In this document: positions 44,775-59,459 of the stretch, one piece after another
How the letters are laid out: each line of letters begins with the position of its first letter
Position numbering within the stretch: position 1 is the first letter of the stretch
NCBI GenBank assembly: GCA_940671915.1
Contig: CALNVZ010003426.1
Coordinates: 52,903,531 to 52,967,530, forward strand
Reading direction: 5' to 3'
Origin: Paracentrotus lividus
Lineage: Eukaryota; Echinodermata; Echinoidea; Camarodonta; Echinidae
Length of the DNA: 64,000 bases
The notes under the pieces: generated by a model
Told to the model about the DNA's origin: nothing
Databases searched by the model: none
What the model saw: only the letters and a program-made list of their open reading frames with translations
Position numbers and translations under genes: made by a program

Positions 44775-45554
44775 ATTTATCATATCAATGCTTGTGCAAA
44801 CTGATGCTTGTTTTAATTGCCGTGACAATCTTTAACAGAATGGTCCATATTGCTAAAACTGAATATGAAAGTTTTGTTAGATTATATCTGGATTTTGTAT
44901 CCTTTGCTAAAATTTGAGGTGTGCTACAATAACAATTTTAACAATATTCGAAATGCCGAAAACAGATTCATGTAGAAAAATATATGATATATATATATTT
45001 TTATATTTAAACAAAAATGAAAGGCATTATGGAATATATTGTGTTTATATGTATAACTTTTTTTGGTGACAGGGCAAAGATGCTAAATTGAGGGAACGGC
45101 CGAGAAACTAGGAAAGGTGACGGTAGAAAGACAGAAGAGAGGGGAGTGGAGAGCGCGGGAGAGAGAGAGAAGAGAGGGAGGAGAGAGGGAGGGAGAGAGA
45201 GAGATGAACGTGCAGGAAGACCTTAATCTGATTAAAAATCCAATTATGATTGATGATGATGATGATATACACGATATCTCACACTAAAAATGGAGCAAGT
45301 TTTCGGTTACAATAAAACAGCAATTACCATTGATCAAATCAAATGTCATAGACCGTTAGGTACAAATCATGTGGTTGATTAATAATTACAGAACTCCCAG
45401 TTCTGTGGTGTTTAATGCCAGCTGGTGCTCTTGAGAGGTAGAGCGCCATCTTGTGGTTAAAATAATTTTTAGCTCAGAATCATCGAGGATTGCTTGGATG
45501 ATTTTTAATGTATTTAAAAAAAAAAACTTCTCATGACTATTTTTTAATGTCAAT

Positions 45555-45950
45555 CATCATCACAAACCTTCAACCAACATCGCCACCATCTCATCATCAT
45601 CATCGATCAATCCATCACCATCAAACAACATCTCATCGATCATCATCATCCACCATCATCATTCACCCATCATTCACCAACATCAAACATTATCATCAAC
45701 CACCAACATCATCGTCGATCACTTCCATTCATCACTATTACCACCATCTTCATGACCACTACCAAGTGTTCATCATCATCACCATCATGCAGTATCCTCA
45801 TCATCAACATCATCAATATTTTATTTTTTTTTCCCCCCATTCAATTCATTTTTTCATCATCATCATCATCATCATTATTCCCATCATCACCCACCATCAA
45901 ACATTATCATCATTCAAAATCATCATCATCATCATCATCATCAACTCCAT
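45555..45950 (+). repeat. Copy 2 of the CAT microsatellite
   Basis: Corresponds to 30241-30590 with an odd insert (about 45820-45855, T- and C-rich) that breaks the repeat. This is likely low-quality read sequence. Confidence 0.8.
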
Positions 45951-48135
45951 GCATTGTCTAAAATGACCATTGCACCATAATCACTAAATATCACAATGAG
46001 CATAAAACCATCATCATTTCATGATTAGGATGAGAGAAGGGTGGATGAAAAGAAAGAGGAGGATTAAGTAGAGAGAGAAGTGTGGACGGAGAGAAATATG
46101 CGAAGTAAGGAAAAGACAAGAGATCAAAGAGTTGATAGAAAAAAAATAACACCAACAACACGCTTGATAGCCAACCACAACAAAGAGACAATTACAACCA
46201 AAAAAATCTAGCATCGTTTCAAAAGTTATTTTTCGACTTATAAGAATAAGGATTTTTTTTCCATATCTTTATCTTTCTTCTTTTCAGAATCAATCAGAAT
46301 CAAATGCATTGGTGACTACATTTTACAAAACATAACCATTATGAGGCGAGAGGTACATGTGTAATAGCTTTGTTAATATATTTTTGATTTTCCATCTTCC
46401 AGATTAGTCACAAAAAGGTCAAATCATTGAAAACAAAACAAAAAAGCGCAAGGTATATAAACATCTGGAATAACTACGAACATAATTTATATATAACATG
46501 AATTACATTTGTTTGATAACCCACAAGAGAATCCTGCTCATGCTATATTCCCAAAACATGGGTTCTACTTCCCCCGTAAACAAAATTGCCATGAAAAAGT
46601 GTAGAAAGCCATGATTTTTCCTCTTTTAGTAGCTCTTTTCCCTTTCATATTTACAATGACATATGATATATGTGCCTATGGTCGACTGTTCGCCCGAAAG
46701 TAACGCACCACAATTTCACATAACCTCGAATAATAATGTAAAAAGCCAAAATCCCCCAGAATGTTTTCTGCAACACTAAAATTATTGTCAACCGAGCCCG
46801 CTTCAGACGGGTTTTACAAAGAATAAAGAATTGTTATAGAATACCTCAGGTTGAATACGGGGGGGGGGGGGGGGATGTCAGCAAATAAGAAATGAGACGC
46901 ATGAGTCGCGGAAACAGATCCATGGCCCCTGAACTCGAAGGTTAAGGTGCCCTCACACGTACAGCGTGTTTGAGCTAACGGTTTGACCAGCGTTCTTGGA
47001 ATTTGGTGTTGTACGTTCGAAAAGCGTGCTACTCCGTTAAAACATACGCAATTAATCGTTGTCTGAACGGCAAATGTACGCTGAGATAAATTCATAATTT
47101 ATTACACGTCACAGTTTGAGCGTTTTCTAGCGCGTAACAACGCACTTTATCAATAGGTTCTGTATTGCGCTGGGCATGTGAGCATGTGAACATTATGCGC
47201 GTGGAGTTTCGTTCCCTTGTCGTTCTCTTATTCGTTCCCTCGTCGTTCTCTGTCGTCCAAACGCGTCTAATCTATCTCGGAAGTTTTTTTTTAAATATGT
47301 TTATTTACTATTCTTTTCATTTTAATCAATATCTTTGAATGCATCGATTTTTTTCCTCCTCCGATTAAAATAAAAAAAAATAATAATATATAAAATCTTT
47401 CCTATTATGTTCGCGAGAAGAGATTATGGGATAATCAATTCGACTGTAATTCAATATAAAAACTGTGTCTCTAATCTTTATTTCATTTGGAATTAGCTAT
47501 ATTATATTGATGTTTTATATTAGTCAAATAATACTTGAATGCTGCGAGCGCCTTCAGAGTCGCCTCACTAAGCCTGGTAAATAGTTAGTTAACATTAAAA
47601 GCCCTTATAAACACCGGTAGCGGATACATGTATAAAGTGATACATGAATGTACTATTATTAGTAATTACTCTATCATGCCATGAAGTATGTTTAGAAAGA
47701 TTTTCGTCAAGTGGTATTTAGTAATTTAAGAAACCAAACCTTCATATTTTAGTAAGAAAAAATAATATTAATGATACATCTAGAATAGGTATAAATCAAA
47801 AGCCTTGGACCACGGGAAAGAATAAGGAAACGGAGGGGAACAACAGCATGGGAGAACTGGGTTAGACAAAAAGGAAAGAGAGGTAAAAATAGAATGATAA
47901 AAGCAACACGAAAACAGACAGAAGAGAGAGAGAGTAAAAGGGGAAGAAGAGAAAGAGATAACGAATGAATATATGAGTGAGACTGGAAATATGAAAAAAG
48001 GAAAAAGAAAACTAAAAGAACATTATTGAGAAATTAGATCTGAAAACTCAAAAAAGTTTTATAATAAAACACAAAGTCGTTTTGGAAACATTAACATTGT
48101 GCAATACATTTTTTTTCCTTTTTTGGGGGGTGGGA

Positions 48136-48160
48136 NNNNNNNNNNNNNNNNNNNNNNNNN
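48136..48160. other. Assembly gap of 25 N
   Basis: Same length as the gap at 3735. Copy 2 ends at the base before it. Confidence 0.98.
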
Positions 48161-48385
48161 GGTTGTGGGGAAGCTTTGTTTATCTGTAGTTTATTGGCAC
48201 AAAATTGTTTATTTATTGATAGTATTCATTGTATTGGCACGTTAAAAGTGTTGAACAGTCAATGCATTCTGATAACTGCATAAACAGTTTGTTTTCTTTT
48301 TTGTTCTGTTTTTCCCTATATGATCCTGAGGTGTTATACCCCTCATAATTATGATTTTTTTTTTTTTATTATTATTTTTTTTTTT
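48161..48385. repeat. Noisy version of 63690-63905
   Basis: ggttgtggggaagctttg, tttatctgtagtttattggc, and cccctcataattatga recur at 63690-63890 with small indels. This is the sequence expected after the end of the repeated block, placed here before copy 3. Confidence 0.85.
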
Positions 48386-51069
48386 TTTGTCAACCCCCTG
48401 AGCTCATTTTTGCGTCATTTTTTTCCTTCTCGTTTTTGGACCCCTTTTTCGGTACCCGGCCGCATCAAGTCCCCCTCCCCACCTCCCCAGGAAACGCGGT
48501 CTGAGGTGAACTGTTTTATATTGGTTTTGAATTAAATCTAGATTTACAAGGGAAAGCTTGCAGTCTCTTGTCACGGGGGGGGGGGGGGTTAAACAAAAAG
48601 TATTATTGTTTAAAATCGGGAATAGTGTATCACCTTTATGCTAAACACAAAAGAAATAAAAAACAACCTTTTAACCCTTAATGATTATCATTTTCCCTTA
48701 TTTTCTGTTTTAGCCATGTGGCAGATTTTTAAATGCGTAACTATGTATGATATTTTCATATATTTTGATTGTTATGTTTTCTGATATTTTTACTGTTTAA
48801 AAATTTTAGGAAAGATAGAAATTTCATTGGTGTAAAAGGTTAAAATCAATGTTGAACCCCAATCAAAAATAAATGACCCTTCCCCTAGACAAACGACCGG
48901 TTCAAGCATATGTAACCATATAATAAGATTTACTTAAAGCAACAATAACAACTCTACCCCTGAGACTGTTACTTGGAGTAGACTTGAGGGGCCTTGGTTG
49001 GTCGCGTAAACAAAATGTGCCCCAAAATAAAATAAAATGACGAAAATGGCCAATCTTTCTTGGGTTGCAAACTTATTCATGCTATTTGGAAGAAAAGTTC
49101 CTGGTAAAGGATTGACGAAACGTCCAACGATATAGCGGACCCGAAAGAGGGAAAGCGGTACCAAAACACATTCAAGAAATTCAAAGCCAGACAACATAGC
49201 GTCGTTGGAGCCAGAACAAAAATATTCACCCTTTATGACGAACAGTGTAAATTCATCGAGAGCAAAACAAACTGTATGTTAGAGCTATATTTGTATTGTC
49301 TTTGACTCAAATTGAAATTAAACATCTCCCCCCCCCCCCCTCCAAGGTAGGGAGAGGCAGGGGGAAGAAGAAGGAACAAGCTGGTAAACCAGAATTGAGA
49401 AAAAGAAACTCTAATAACATACAGCATCCAAGGACAGTTTCAGATTGATCGGAAACAGTTCCAAATGAAAATCAGGGGGGCAACAACACAAATATTTGCT
49501 ACATTAATCTTTTCTATGTTTTAGAATGTCTCCCAATTAACTTAGTTTTCTTTTTCAGGAAAAAATGAAATTGACAATGTGTCAAATCAATTTTTCAATG
49601 TTACTTTGGACAGAAAAGAGAAAAATATGTTTTTAAAAATATGTTTATTTTAGAACTTTGACTTTACTTAAATATGTTATAATGAGGACGAATGGCAATG
49701 ATGATGATGGTGGTGGTGCTGTTCACCCACCCTTACAATTATCCCTCGTCATCTTCATTATCATCAGTGCCATAATCACAACCACCACCTGCCATCACCA
49801 TCGCCACCACCATCATCATCATAATTCATCATCCCAGCAAAATCTACCAAACCCCTACCAACTTCATATAATTCCCCATCTCAATAAGATGTTAAAAAAT
49901 ATCTTCATTACCGCCATGCAACAATATATCTCACAACTCCATCACATCATGACCATTCACCTTCACAGCCATCATAATTGTCATAATCATGTTTTATTAT
50001 CAATGTTAACGTTTAAAGTCTCAAAGATGGCATTGAAATGAAGCCTTTTTCTGGAGATAAAATTTATTTTGCCTTCAGCATCGATAGAAAGGATTTTTAA
50101 ATTATAATATTTCCATTTCATTTTTGTTTACAGGTCTCGAAAAGAAATGAGATTGGAAAGATGACACTTTAAAAATGAAACAATTACCAATGATATAGAG
50201 GGCAAAGAATACAAAGAGAACACTAAATTCTTCTTCCATTCCACAAGACAATTCTGTGTCAATCATACTATGCTACGATGGCTACATGATGCATTGAGAA
50301 GGCGTCACACGTCGTGTGCCTTCAACTGATCATCGGGTGGGGTTCGCGTTTCCCTCGCGTTGCCTTCGCATTGCCCTTCGCATTGCTGCTGCGATTGCTT
50401 CAAACCCGAAGTGAACTTCGCAACTCCATCGGAATTTTTTTGGCTGCCAAAGATTTTGCCGATGCATTCGAAGTTTGCTGCCGAAAGCCTTGACAAAACT
50501 CCACCGATGGTCTATGGTGGTTTTAAGATGCTTATTATTACAGGCTGCTATCAAATAAAATGGTAAAGTTAGAAAACATTTGTTTAAGTATAAAAATTAA
50601 TCACAATCTAATAAGTTTCAAATATTTCTATTATAAAGGGGAACATCAGACATTCTTTAGCAGTTTACAATTTAGAAAAAAATCTATTTTTGTTGTAATC
50701 TTGAGATATGATCACTTTCTGTAATCAAGAAAATCTATTTTTGGGCCTGCTTTTCATGGTCTATTAGTTTTTCGCATTAGTGGCCACGAATTCATGCTCC
50801 GGAAAAATAATGTCTGTAATATTGATCAGCCCTCTGCCGCACACTTTTTTTTAAAATGAGTGGTACCAAATACAGAACATTATTTATAGAGATGTCATAA
50901 TTTGATACTTTTCCCCTATTTTCCATTTTTTTAAACAGTCTGTAGTACTCCAAAATGGCCGATGCTTTTGCGATGCTTTCGTAATGCCATCGTGTTCAGA
51001 GCCAAAAATATGGGTTTTTTCCGCAGTGTTGTCCATCGCTCCTAACCATCGGGACAGTGTGACGCGCGC
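48386..51069. mobile_element. Copy 3 of the TTAA-flanked element (left part missing)
   Basis: Same sequence as 32832-35515. Confidence 0.7.
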
Positions 51070-52358
51070 TAAACATGTTACCAAACACAAATCTGACCAA
51101 CTACTTGTGATTTTAGCGGTGTTTGACATCCCCTATTTCTGGGCTCGGCCCCTCCACTTTCCAAACGCTCCGCCGACCCCTGTGGGTGTATGTAATTTTT
51201 CGTTTCGTAATGTGGATGCGTAGGTGTATACTCGAAAGCTGCAATAATAATAATAACATAATCTACCATTTATGTTTACATACGTGTGCTAAGTGAGGAT
51301 ACATTATTCCGAAAATGTCATATTCATGAGCCGAATGATTTTGGAAATGATCTTTTATGTAAAGCATCGACATTATTTTAAGCCACACCGCTAACGTTTT
51401 ATTTGCAGTCAAAAGATGTTAACATTTGCGACAACAGGCTGTTATTGAACTAAAGAAGACAGTCACACATCTGTGGCGCGATTCAGTCGGGGCGCACGCC
51501 CTTAATGCCTGGAACGCCCCTTCCTTTTTTCAAATCCTGATCTGCCGTTTGTATCAAGTTGTCATGTTCAAATTGCATATCCTAATGTTAATATAAATCC
51601 ATTGAAAATTGACGAGGTTAACATGTTGAAGACCAGAGCCACGGAAATGATACAGTATTCTTCACGAGCAAGCCATCCGCTTTTGATATGATAAATTAAT
51701 GATCGACGTTACACGGTTTTACGCAATTGTTTGCCGTTGATAAAGGATAGGCTTTTACTTTTCAGCAAACAATCAGGTAATAATACATTTTATAGCATTG
51801 TCTTGCTTTGCTACATGTAAAGTGATATGACATGTACAATACTTGTTTAAAAATCCGATTAGATAATATTTCCCAGAGAAAACTGCAATACCGTTGGATT
51901 TGTTTTAACCTTTTTTAAACTACAGCCCGCAGAATACTGGAATCACAGAAGAGCAATGTAGCATGGATTTATATGGATGAGCATTTCATACTTGGTGCGT
52001 CTTTTAAAATTGGATTGTTGTACCCTTATTTTTAAATTTTGTCACAAAGTACGATTAGTTAGGCCTAAACAGTACAATTCAGTATTTAATTGAAAGTTAA
52101 ATTGTATCATTATTGTGTCTACAAAAGTTTAGTGGACCTCAATGGTTATGTTTATTTTTTGTTAGTTATCATCGACACCAAAGAATGTGACAGAAAAAAA
52201 AAGGATTCGCGAAATAAAACAAGAGGTGGTATGTGATATTACATACCAACTAACAAAAAAAAAAAACAAACAAACAAAAAAACAAATATTTTGGAGTCCA
52301 TCAAACTGCAAATGATTTTAGAATCGAAAGTTCAATTAACACATATATCTCAAACTTA

Positions 52359-53880
52359 CACTGTCGCTCATAAGGTTGGATATTTTTGTTGTGCTCCAGC
52401 AACATATATTTTGCTCAGCTTTAATTTTCTCTGAAATTATTTCCCCCGTTTTCACTTTTCGAGACTTCGACTCATTTCGGACGTCCCCAACATTCCAGGC
52501 GATGATGAATAAAATAAGGGTTGTCACCCCCACCAATGCCATTTTTGCTATTTTCTCTCATTTTGGGGCACCTTTTTTTTACCCGGCTGACCAAGGCCCC
52601 TCCATCCTACCCCGCGAAACGCATCTGAAGTGTAGGTCTGTTATTGTTCTTTACGTTAAAGTAAAACCCAAGTATATTGTTGTAGAGAAAATTGCATTTT
52701 TCAAAAACTTAAACTCAACTTCCTAATATTGTCCTAATAAACATATTCAATACATGGCAATAAATAACCATGTGCCATGCATGTCTTTCATGATATGTTA
52801 TAGTTAGCATAAAACATGGGGAGATATTCATCAAAATGAGCCATCCTTCCTTCACCCTCACCCCAGAAACTCTGGCATGCCACACCACTGCTGACTGGTT
52901 ATGGCGTGTGGCATTCTGTGTGTATCAGTCTGTGTATCAATATTGCATAACTTTCACACAAACCACTGCACATTGCACTCTCCCCAGTGTGATCCTGTTT
53001 AGGCACGGCCCCAGAAACAAAATCATTTTACACAGTTTTGTTGCTAAATTCAGGTCTTAGAAGGGATTTTCTATAACAAATAATTTTTTAACACAGAGGT
53101 TATTTGAGGTATTTAATTCATATTATTCTGCTTATGGAAGTTAAAACAAAAATATGTTCTCCCAAAACTATACATGAGCTTTAAGATTTAAGGTCAACAG
53201 GTTTGGGTCTCTTGTCTAGGGGAGGGTTTGAAGTAAAAAGTGAGATCGGTGAAAAATGGAAATATTTTATCCTACGTTTATGGGTAAAAACAAAGGAAAC
53301 AAAAAAAAAACGATCATAAACTCTTAATTTTTAATTGTTTTCCCCTAAAATTTTGTTTCTGCCTTAATGACAAGGTCTGTAAATGGAACCATAGTCCATT
53401 TTTCCATTATGATTTATTTTTGACTGAGATTACAATACATTTTGGGGAAGACAAAAATTTCCATGTTGTGAAAATGAAGGAAATCAAATTTCGAACCCAA
53501 GTCAAAATAAACTTTGCACCCTCCCCCTAGACAATAAATCTAAGTCTGTGATCATTAAAAACTAGATTTAACTTAAAGAAACAATAACAACCCTATAATT
53601 CACAAGCATTTCTTAGGGGTAGGACGGAGGGGCCTTTGGTCAGCCGGGTGAACAAAAACGGGGCCCCAAAATGTGAACAAAAGTTTGCCAAAATGGCACT
53701 GTGGGCGATGAACAAACTGTTCTTATTTGCCAATACCCGGGAATGCTGGGGACGTCCAAGAATAGCAAGGGTATCGAAAAGTGAAATCAGCCGGCAAACA
53801 AGTTCTAGAATTGAAGCCCGGAGCAAAGTATTTGTGCTGCATCGCATAAGAAATATCCAACCTATATGGAGCAAACAGTG
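52359..53880. mobile_element. Copy 3 of the mariner-like element
   Basis: Same sequence as 36805-38326. Confidence 0.75.
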
Positions 53881-54186
53881 TATTAATTAAAGTATCAAAG
53901 AAATGAACACCAAATGGCAAAATACTAGTTTGCCTCTTTACATATGATAGGGAAGCAACTCGGGAAATTTAGTTACCCCTATTACCCCGCTTTTAAAAAA
54001 AAAATCATGAGGTGATATCTTAAAAAAAACAACAAAAAAAAAACACAAAAACATCAAAAAACACACAAAACAAAAAAAAACACAAAAACACACCAAAAAA
54101 AAAAAAAAAAGAAAAAAAGAACAGAAAAAGGATTACAAACATTGCACAAAAATTGTTTTCATTGATCTCTTTCTTAGACATACCAT

Positions 54187-55297
54187 CAGGGCTGCAAAAG
54201 GCGACCGCGTTCTTCGGGTCTTGGAATGCTTCTTGTGTTTCGACGTACTTGAAAGAACCAAAGCAGCTATTCTTTGCACTTCATTCATCTGTAAGAAAGT
54301 CTTCAAACAGCTAATCAACTCTCAAGGAATGTCTACGGACTTAAAGTCGGTTCTGTCGTCAGATCACTTCGATTGAGGGCGGCGACCAAAGAGTCTGTCT
54401 GATCTCAAAAACCAATTTCCTTGAAGTCCAATTGTCGGAGACCTAAAGACAAGTAGGAAGTTGTGTACTATATGCGACCCGGAAGCTAAATCCCCAGCAA
54501 TACACTACTTCATCAATGTGATGAGTACATGTGCGATGACTGTCTGCAACCCCTTAAAAAATTTCACAAAAATGCAAATCACGTGGTAGTTAAAAAGTGT
54601 TTCATGATAGCAAGAGCGGCGAAGGTGAAAGTGAAACAGATGTGCCACGAGCACCCAGGAGAAAGGAGGTTATGGGTGTGCACATCCTGCAAGGTATCTA
54701 TCTGCTAGATGCACGAATGCTCGACCACAAACGCGATTCAGATCATTGCTTCATAAAAAAAAGTGGAAGTGACTTCAAGAAGAACACGAAGGAAGAAATG
54801 AATCACTCAAGAAAAAAGGTCTGGAGAAAATTGGAATAAGCAGCGGGTCTATAACAAGCGCGTTCGGAGAGCAGTCTAGTAAAGATCAAAGGCCATCACT
54901 TCGGAGAGAGAGGCTGATATCAACAACGCATTGATGCGACAATCCTTGCACTCAACACAAAGAAAAATACTCTACTCAATCAGGCAGAGAGAGCGGAAAT
55001 AACTAACAAGAACTTTTCCAAGTGTGGTAAGAATGGAGATGATATGATAACTAGATTATAGTGCATGTTTGAGTTGCGTTGGTAACGGTGTAGAGCATTG
55101 CTCGCGGGTGAGCATGGTAGTACATAGTAATCTTTTGTCTGTAAAGAATTACAGGATATGATAGATAGGGATGTCCTGATGTAATCAAAACCTAACACAT
55201 TACTAGTCGAGCAGAAGTATGAGTTTCACTCCATACAACTGATGATAAACATAATCTTAGGCATGTAAATATCAATGACTGGAAAACTTGAAAAGTA
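54187..55297 (+). pseudogene. Copy 3 of the TRIM-type gene, N-terminal part
   Basis: Same sequence as 38633-39743, with the identical broken start codon and indels. Confidence 0.65.
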
Positions 55298-56277
55298 CAC
55301 TATAAAAAATAATTGTAAATTAACCATGTTCTTTGGCTTGTAAAAATACAGCTTTAGGTCGTTTTTTTTAATTTTTACGATATTTTTTCTCGTAAAAATG
55401 CAGGAAAATTGTAGTTTTCTAGGAAAGTCGTCCTTGATTTTTACAGTTACTAGCTCATGCAACTGTCATAAACAGGAATGGCATATTCATACAACCTTTT
55501 CCTGCTCGTTTTACGAATTATTCCCTTAATTTCAGTTTTCCATAAGCTAACTTTCTTGTCAAAAAACAGCAATTCTTTCTAAAAAACAAATATTATTTTT
55601 AATAAACAAGTTTCTCGTATATCAACGAGCTTCCTTGTTCATAATTGTATATTTTGAAAATCATTTACGAGAGCTTTTCCTGTCAAAAAAGGACAATTTC
55701 CTTTGTTCAACAAAAGGAAAGAAGAAACATAATCTACACATCCAGTTTCTTGTATCCTGCAATGATGTTCCTGTTAATTTACAACCTTTATCTTATTTAT
55801 AGTTCATATGTGGATCATGAATATCGATTATATGACTGCAAGTCTTCAAACGGTGGATGCGTTGCACTAACCATGGAAAATGTCATCTTACATAGGGTTG
55901 GGTATATAAGGCTAACAACTTCATCGAACTTTGTCAAAAGATTAGGTGTAGGGATTTTAGGATTAGGATTTAGGTGTTACGAAATTTTAGGATTAATATT
56001 TAGATTAAGGACTGATTAGGCATGAATGCGTCAATCCCGTATATAAATGTTGGATAATGTTCTTTTTGTTTCAAAATACTATTACATTGATAAAACAGGC
56101 AAAAGACTGTAAATTCAGGCGTTTATAATTTACAAGGTGGTCAATTAACGGGAACCTGTAATTTACATTATCTGTAAAATAAACTTACTGGAAGCTGTGC
56201 AAAAAACGGGCACTTCCTTGGCGTCCCGCACTGCCAGGAACTTTCCTAGTTAAAAAACGGTGAAAATTTTTACAGTG
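55298..56277. mobile_element. Copy 3 of the TA-flanked element in the TRIM-type gene
   Basis: Same sequence as 39744-40723. Confidence 0.7.
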
Positions 56278-57026
56278 CTAGCCAACTTCCCCGCTTCAGG
56301 GGGAAAACCCAGATACCATGTCCCGAACCAAGATGGTAAGATGTTTAGTTGGGTATTATGATGTGGGTATGGAAAGAGTTACTTGAGTGCCAGTCCAACA
56401 GAAAACAATTGTTGAAATACGTGAAGTACATCGGTTTATCTGTCTGTCTGATGGTCGCATATGTTGTTCTGTGAATGGAATGAAAATCTCCCTCTACTCC
56501 TCTGACTGGGATAAGATTGATAGCAAAGAGTTTAGAAATAAATATACTGGGACTGCCCGTGGATGACGTTGATAAATATTGATAACATCTATGTTGGTAT
56601 TGGGCACAATAGACCATATTAGGTGTTCAGACCAGAGGGGGTTTCACCAATAAGGGAAGATCCCCTGCCATGGCTACGAGCCATATTAGGATATGCACAA
56701 TGAATCATAATAACATGGTAGTTGTACTGATACCGCCGCACTTTTCGAGTGACTCGATCAGCCAGGGTACAATGAAGCATGACCGTCACAAAGAAGGGTT
56801 ACGTGTATGCGCGTCCTGCTGTCCTGTATATGATAGACATTCTGAATTGGATGGAAAGAAGGATAATCTTGTGAGTATTGATCTGTATACAAACCAATTG
56901 ATTACATATGAGAACGGTCATTAGTGGTTTGGGAGAGTAGAGTGCGGGTACTGGGAGTTGATGAGGTTCCTACCAGGAGAGATCGCTTTCTATAGTGAGT
57001 ATCTTTCTACGTCTTACGTAAAACTT
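56278..57026 (+). pseudogene. Copy 3 of the TRIM-type C-terminal part
   Basis: Same sequence as 40724-41472. Confidence 0.6.
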
Positions 57027-57746
57027 AAAGTTCTTTCTGTTGGGAGCAAACTAGCAATTCTTAAACAAATCAGAAAACAAACAAAAATAAGAAGAACATT
57101 CTCATTATTCAAGATATATTTGATACACTAGAAATGTATGAAGGAATTGAATTGAGCGAAAGACATGAATTGAAATTGAATGTATGAATGAATGAATGAA
57201 TTCGTCATTTAAGAAGATTAATTATAAAACACCAGAAGTCATGCACACTCCCTGATCATGCTGATTGCAAAATATTTCAATGTTTCTTTCAAAGTAAAAA
57301 TAGAGCATAAATTATGTCCTTAGCAGAGTTTAAAGGTGAGCAATTTAATCCTTACCCAGGCCGGGTATTTTTTTCTCCCTTTTGTTTGTTGCCTGTTCTA
57401 TGCGCCGGTGAGGGGAAGGGGGGGGGGTCACGATCGCGAGAGGCTCCGTTGAAAATTTACAAATGATAATGAAATGAAATTATAAGTAATACCAATTAAT
57501 CATGTTTATAACCTATGCATAAATCCAATTTTTGGCTCTTATTGTCATATCTTTTATGAAAAGGTAAGAAAACTCCTTTTGCACGTCGTTTAATAGGTAT
57601 TGCCCAATTTTCGCGAAAGTTGTTTTAAAAAACAATAAAATAATTATGCGGTGGAAAAAAAAATCGTGGCCGAGGAATGGTCGCGGATTATGTCAGGGGC
57701 TTGGTTGAATTAAACAACCCCCTCCCTCCCGGCTGTTTTAGTGTTA

Positions 57747-57898
57747 AGGGTTGGTATCTCACTTCGCGGAAACTAATTTGAAAACAAAATTTGAGAATGA
57801 TTGTCAGCATAGGCTTTGCCCATAGTATTACTTTTTACCCGAGGCGGAAACGATCCCATCGCCGTGACGTCTCGCGAAGTAGAGAAAAGATTACTACC
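57747..57898. mobile_element. Copy 3 of the small TTA-flanked MITE
   Basis: Same sequence as 42193-42344. Confidence 0.7.
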
Positions 57899-59459
57899 TT
57901 AGGTTTTTATGACGCACTTAATAATATAATGGAACAAAGAGATTTACAACAGGCATCAGGCTGATCTGTTCAACTATATTGTATTATTACATTTGATTAG
58001 CCTTTATACTTTTAGATGTGGTGTAAGCAGTGTACAATATGTAGTTTCATAACTTCATTTCATCAAAGAATTTCAACTCCGATGAATAAACAATTAAAAA
58101 GACGTCATTCAGCGTCGTTGTTGATGTTGTCTCAAATTTTCGGCGCTTCAATAATTAATATGGAAATATATACGTGTTGTTTTTGTTTGTTGATGCCCAT
58201 GTAGTTACGATTGATACTTCAATTTGGCGGTAATTTCTCCCCCTCCCCTTTGGTTATTTCTCTCTCCATTCAACCTGCTCTTCATCTCACCAATAAACAT
58301 TCGTAATTCTTTTTTTATTTTCAGAATCGTATTGTAAATTAAATTATCTTTGCTCTTATTGTTTTACGCATTATATAGGCCTATAGTAAAAGCAGTTCAC
58401 CATATTATGCAAATTGAATAATATTAGGCTACATATGCATCCGACAAAAAAAAAAAAAAAAAAAAAATAAAAAAAAAATGGTAATTAGGTCGTTTTTACT
58501 CCTACCTATCATTTTTGTATGTTCTTGATTTTATATAAACCATGATTATTATCTTGCTTTCATTAATAGTATTACGAAACAACATTTTTTTATATTAAAC
58601 ATTTGACCTTCGGTGATTTATCTAAGAATACATTGCATGTACAAAGTACATTAAAAATCCCAATAGTTAAAAAAATTATGTAAATGGCTTTTTTATAATG
58701 GCTTTTATAAACTCAAGCACGACGTTCAAGTAATCCATAAATGTATGATAAATATAATTATTCAAATATATCTCAGTAATTTAATTCTCGCCACATTTAA
58801 TTATATGTGGTCCTATCGAATGATTTCATATGTTTCAAGTATTCGTTCACGCTCATACATTAGTTCCTTACTTTATGATAAAAAGACTCAATTTGTAGGT
58901 CAAATGTTTATTTACACATTTATACAAGGTGTAGTATATTAGATTTATTAATCTCATGAATTTAATTGTTTTATAGTTATTTATTTTAATAGTTGCCTCT
59001 CTTTTATATTAATATATCGTTAACAAAACAAAATTAATTCATGTGATTAGTATTGGTATATTCACGCGTCTAATATAACTATTGTCCATTTATTTACGTA
59101 TTTTTTGATTCATGCTTTTTGTATGTATTTCATTTTCATTGTGTTTTCTGTGCATATATTTTTGATTCATGCTTTTTGTAGAATTCATTTTTAATTGTGT
59201 TTTTTTTTTTTCTGCATTATATATGTGTTATATTTATATTTAATTTGTTTAGTTCAAATGTAAGGCTTGTAATTTTGAAAACTTTCAATGAAACTGATCA
59301 AATGAAATTAAAAACCAAAATGATGGAATATTATGTTTGTCACATAAATTACCTATAACCTGTATAAGTGAATAGATTTCTCTACTCCGTCGACCATTTC
59401 ATCTGTTAAAATCAAACTATAATTCGGAAAATGCTTTTTTAATGTACAAAAAGTTGTAT

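Larger units (their letters stand above)
32832..48135. repeat. Noisy copy 2 of 17764-32821
   Basis: Follows 17764-32821 from tttgtcaaccccc to the T/G run, in order and orientation. Differences are mostly single-base gains and losses at homopolymers, roughly every 20-40 bases by eye, with a few substitutions (gtgaagcag to gtgaaacag, attacggaac to attacagaac). One region differs more (46850-47040 against 31480-31770). The error pattern is that of uncorrected long reads. Confidence 0.9.

Noticed and set aside
45508-45966. 152-codon frame in copy 2 (and its equal in copy 3)
   Set aside because: Microsatellite translation with read errors.
38633-57026. Two further TRIM-type pseudogenes as evidence of a gene family cluster
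   Set aside because: They lie in copies 2 and 3, which show no difference from each other and differ from the first copy mainly by one-base indels. Read error on one locus explains them better.
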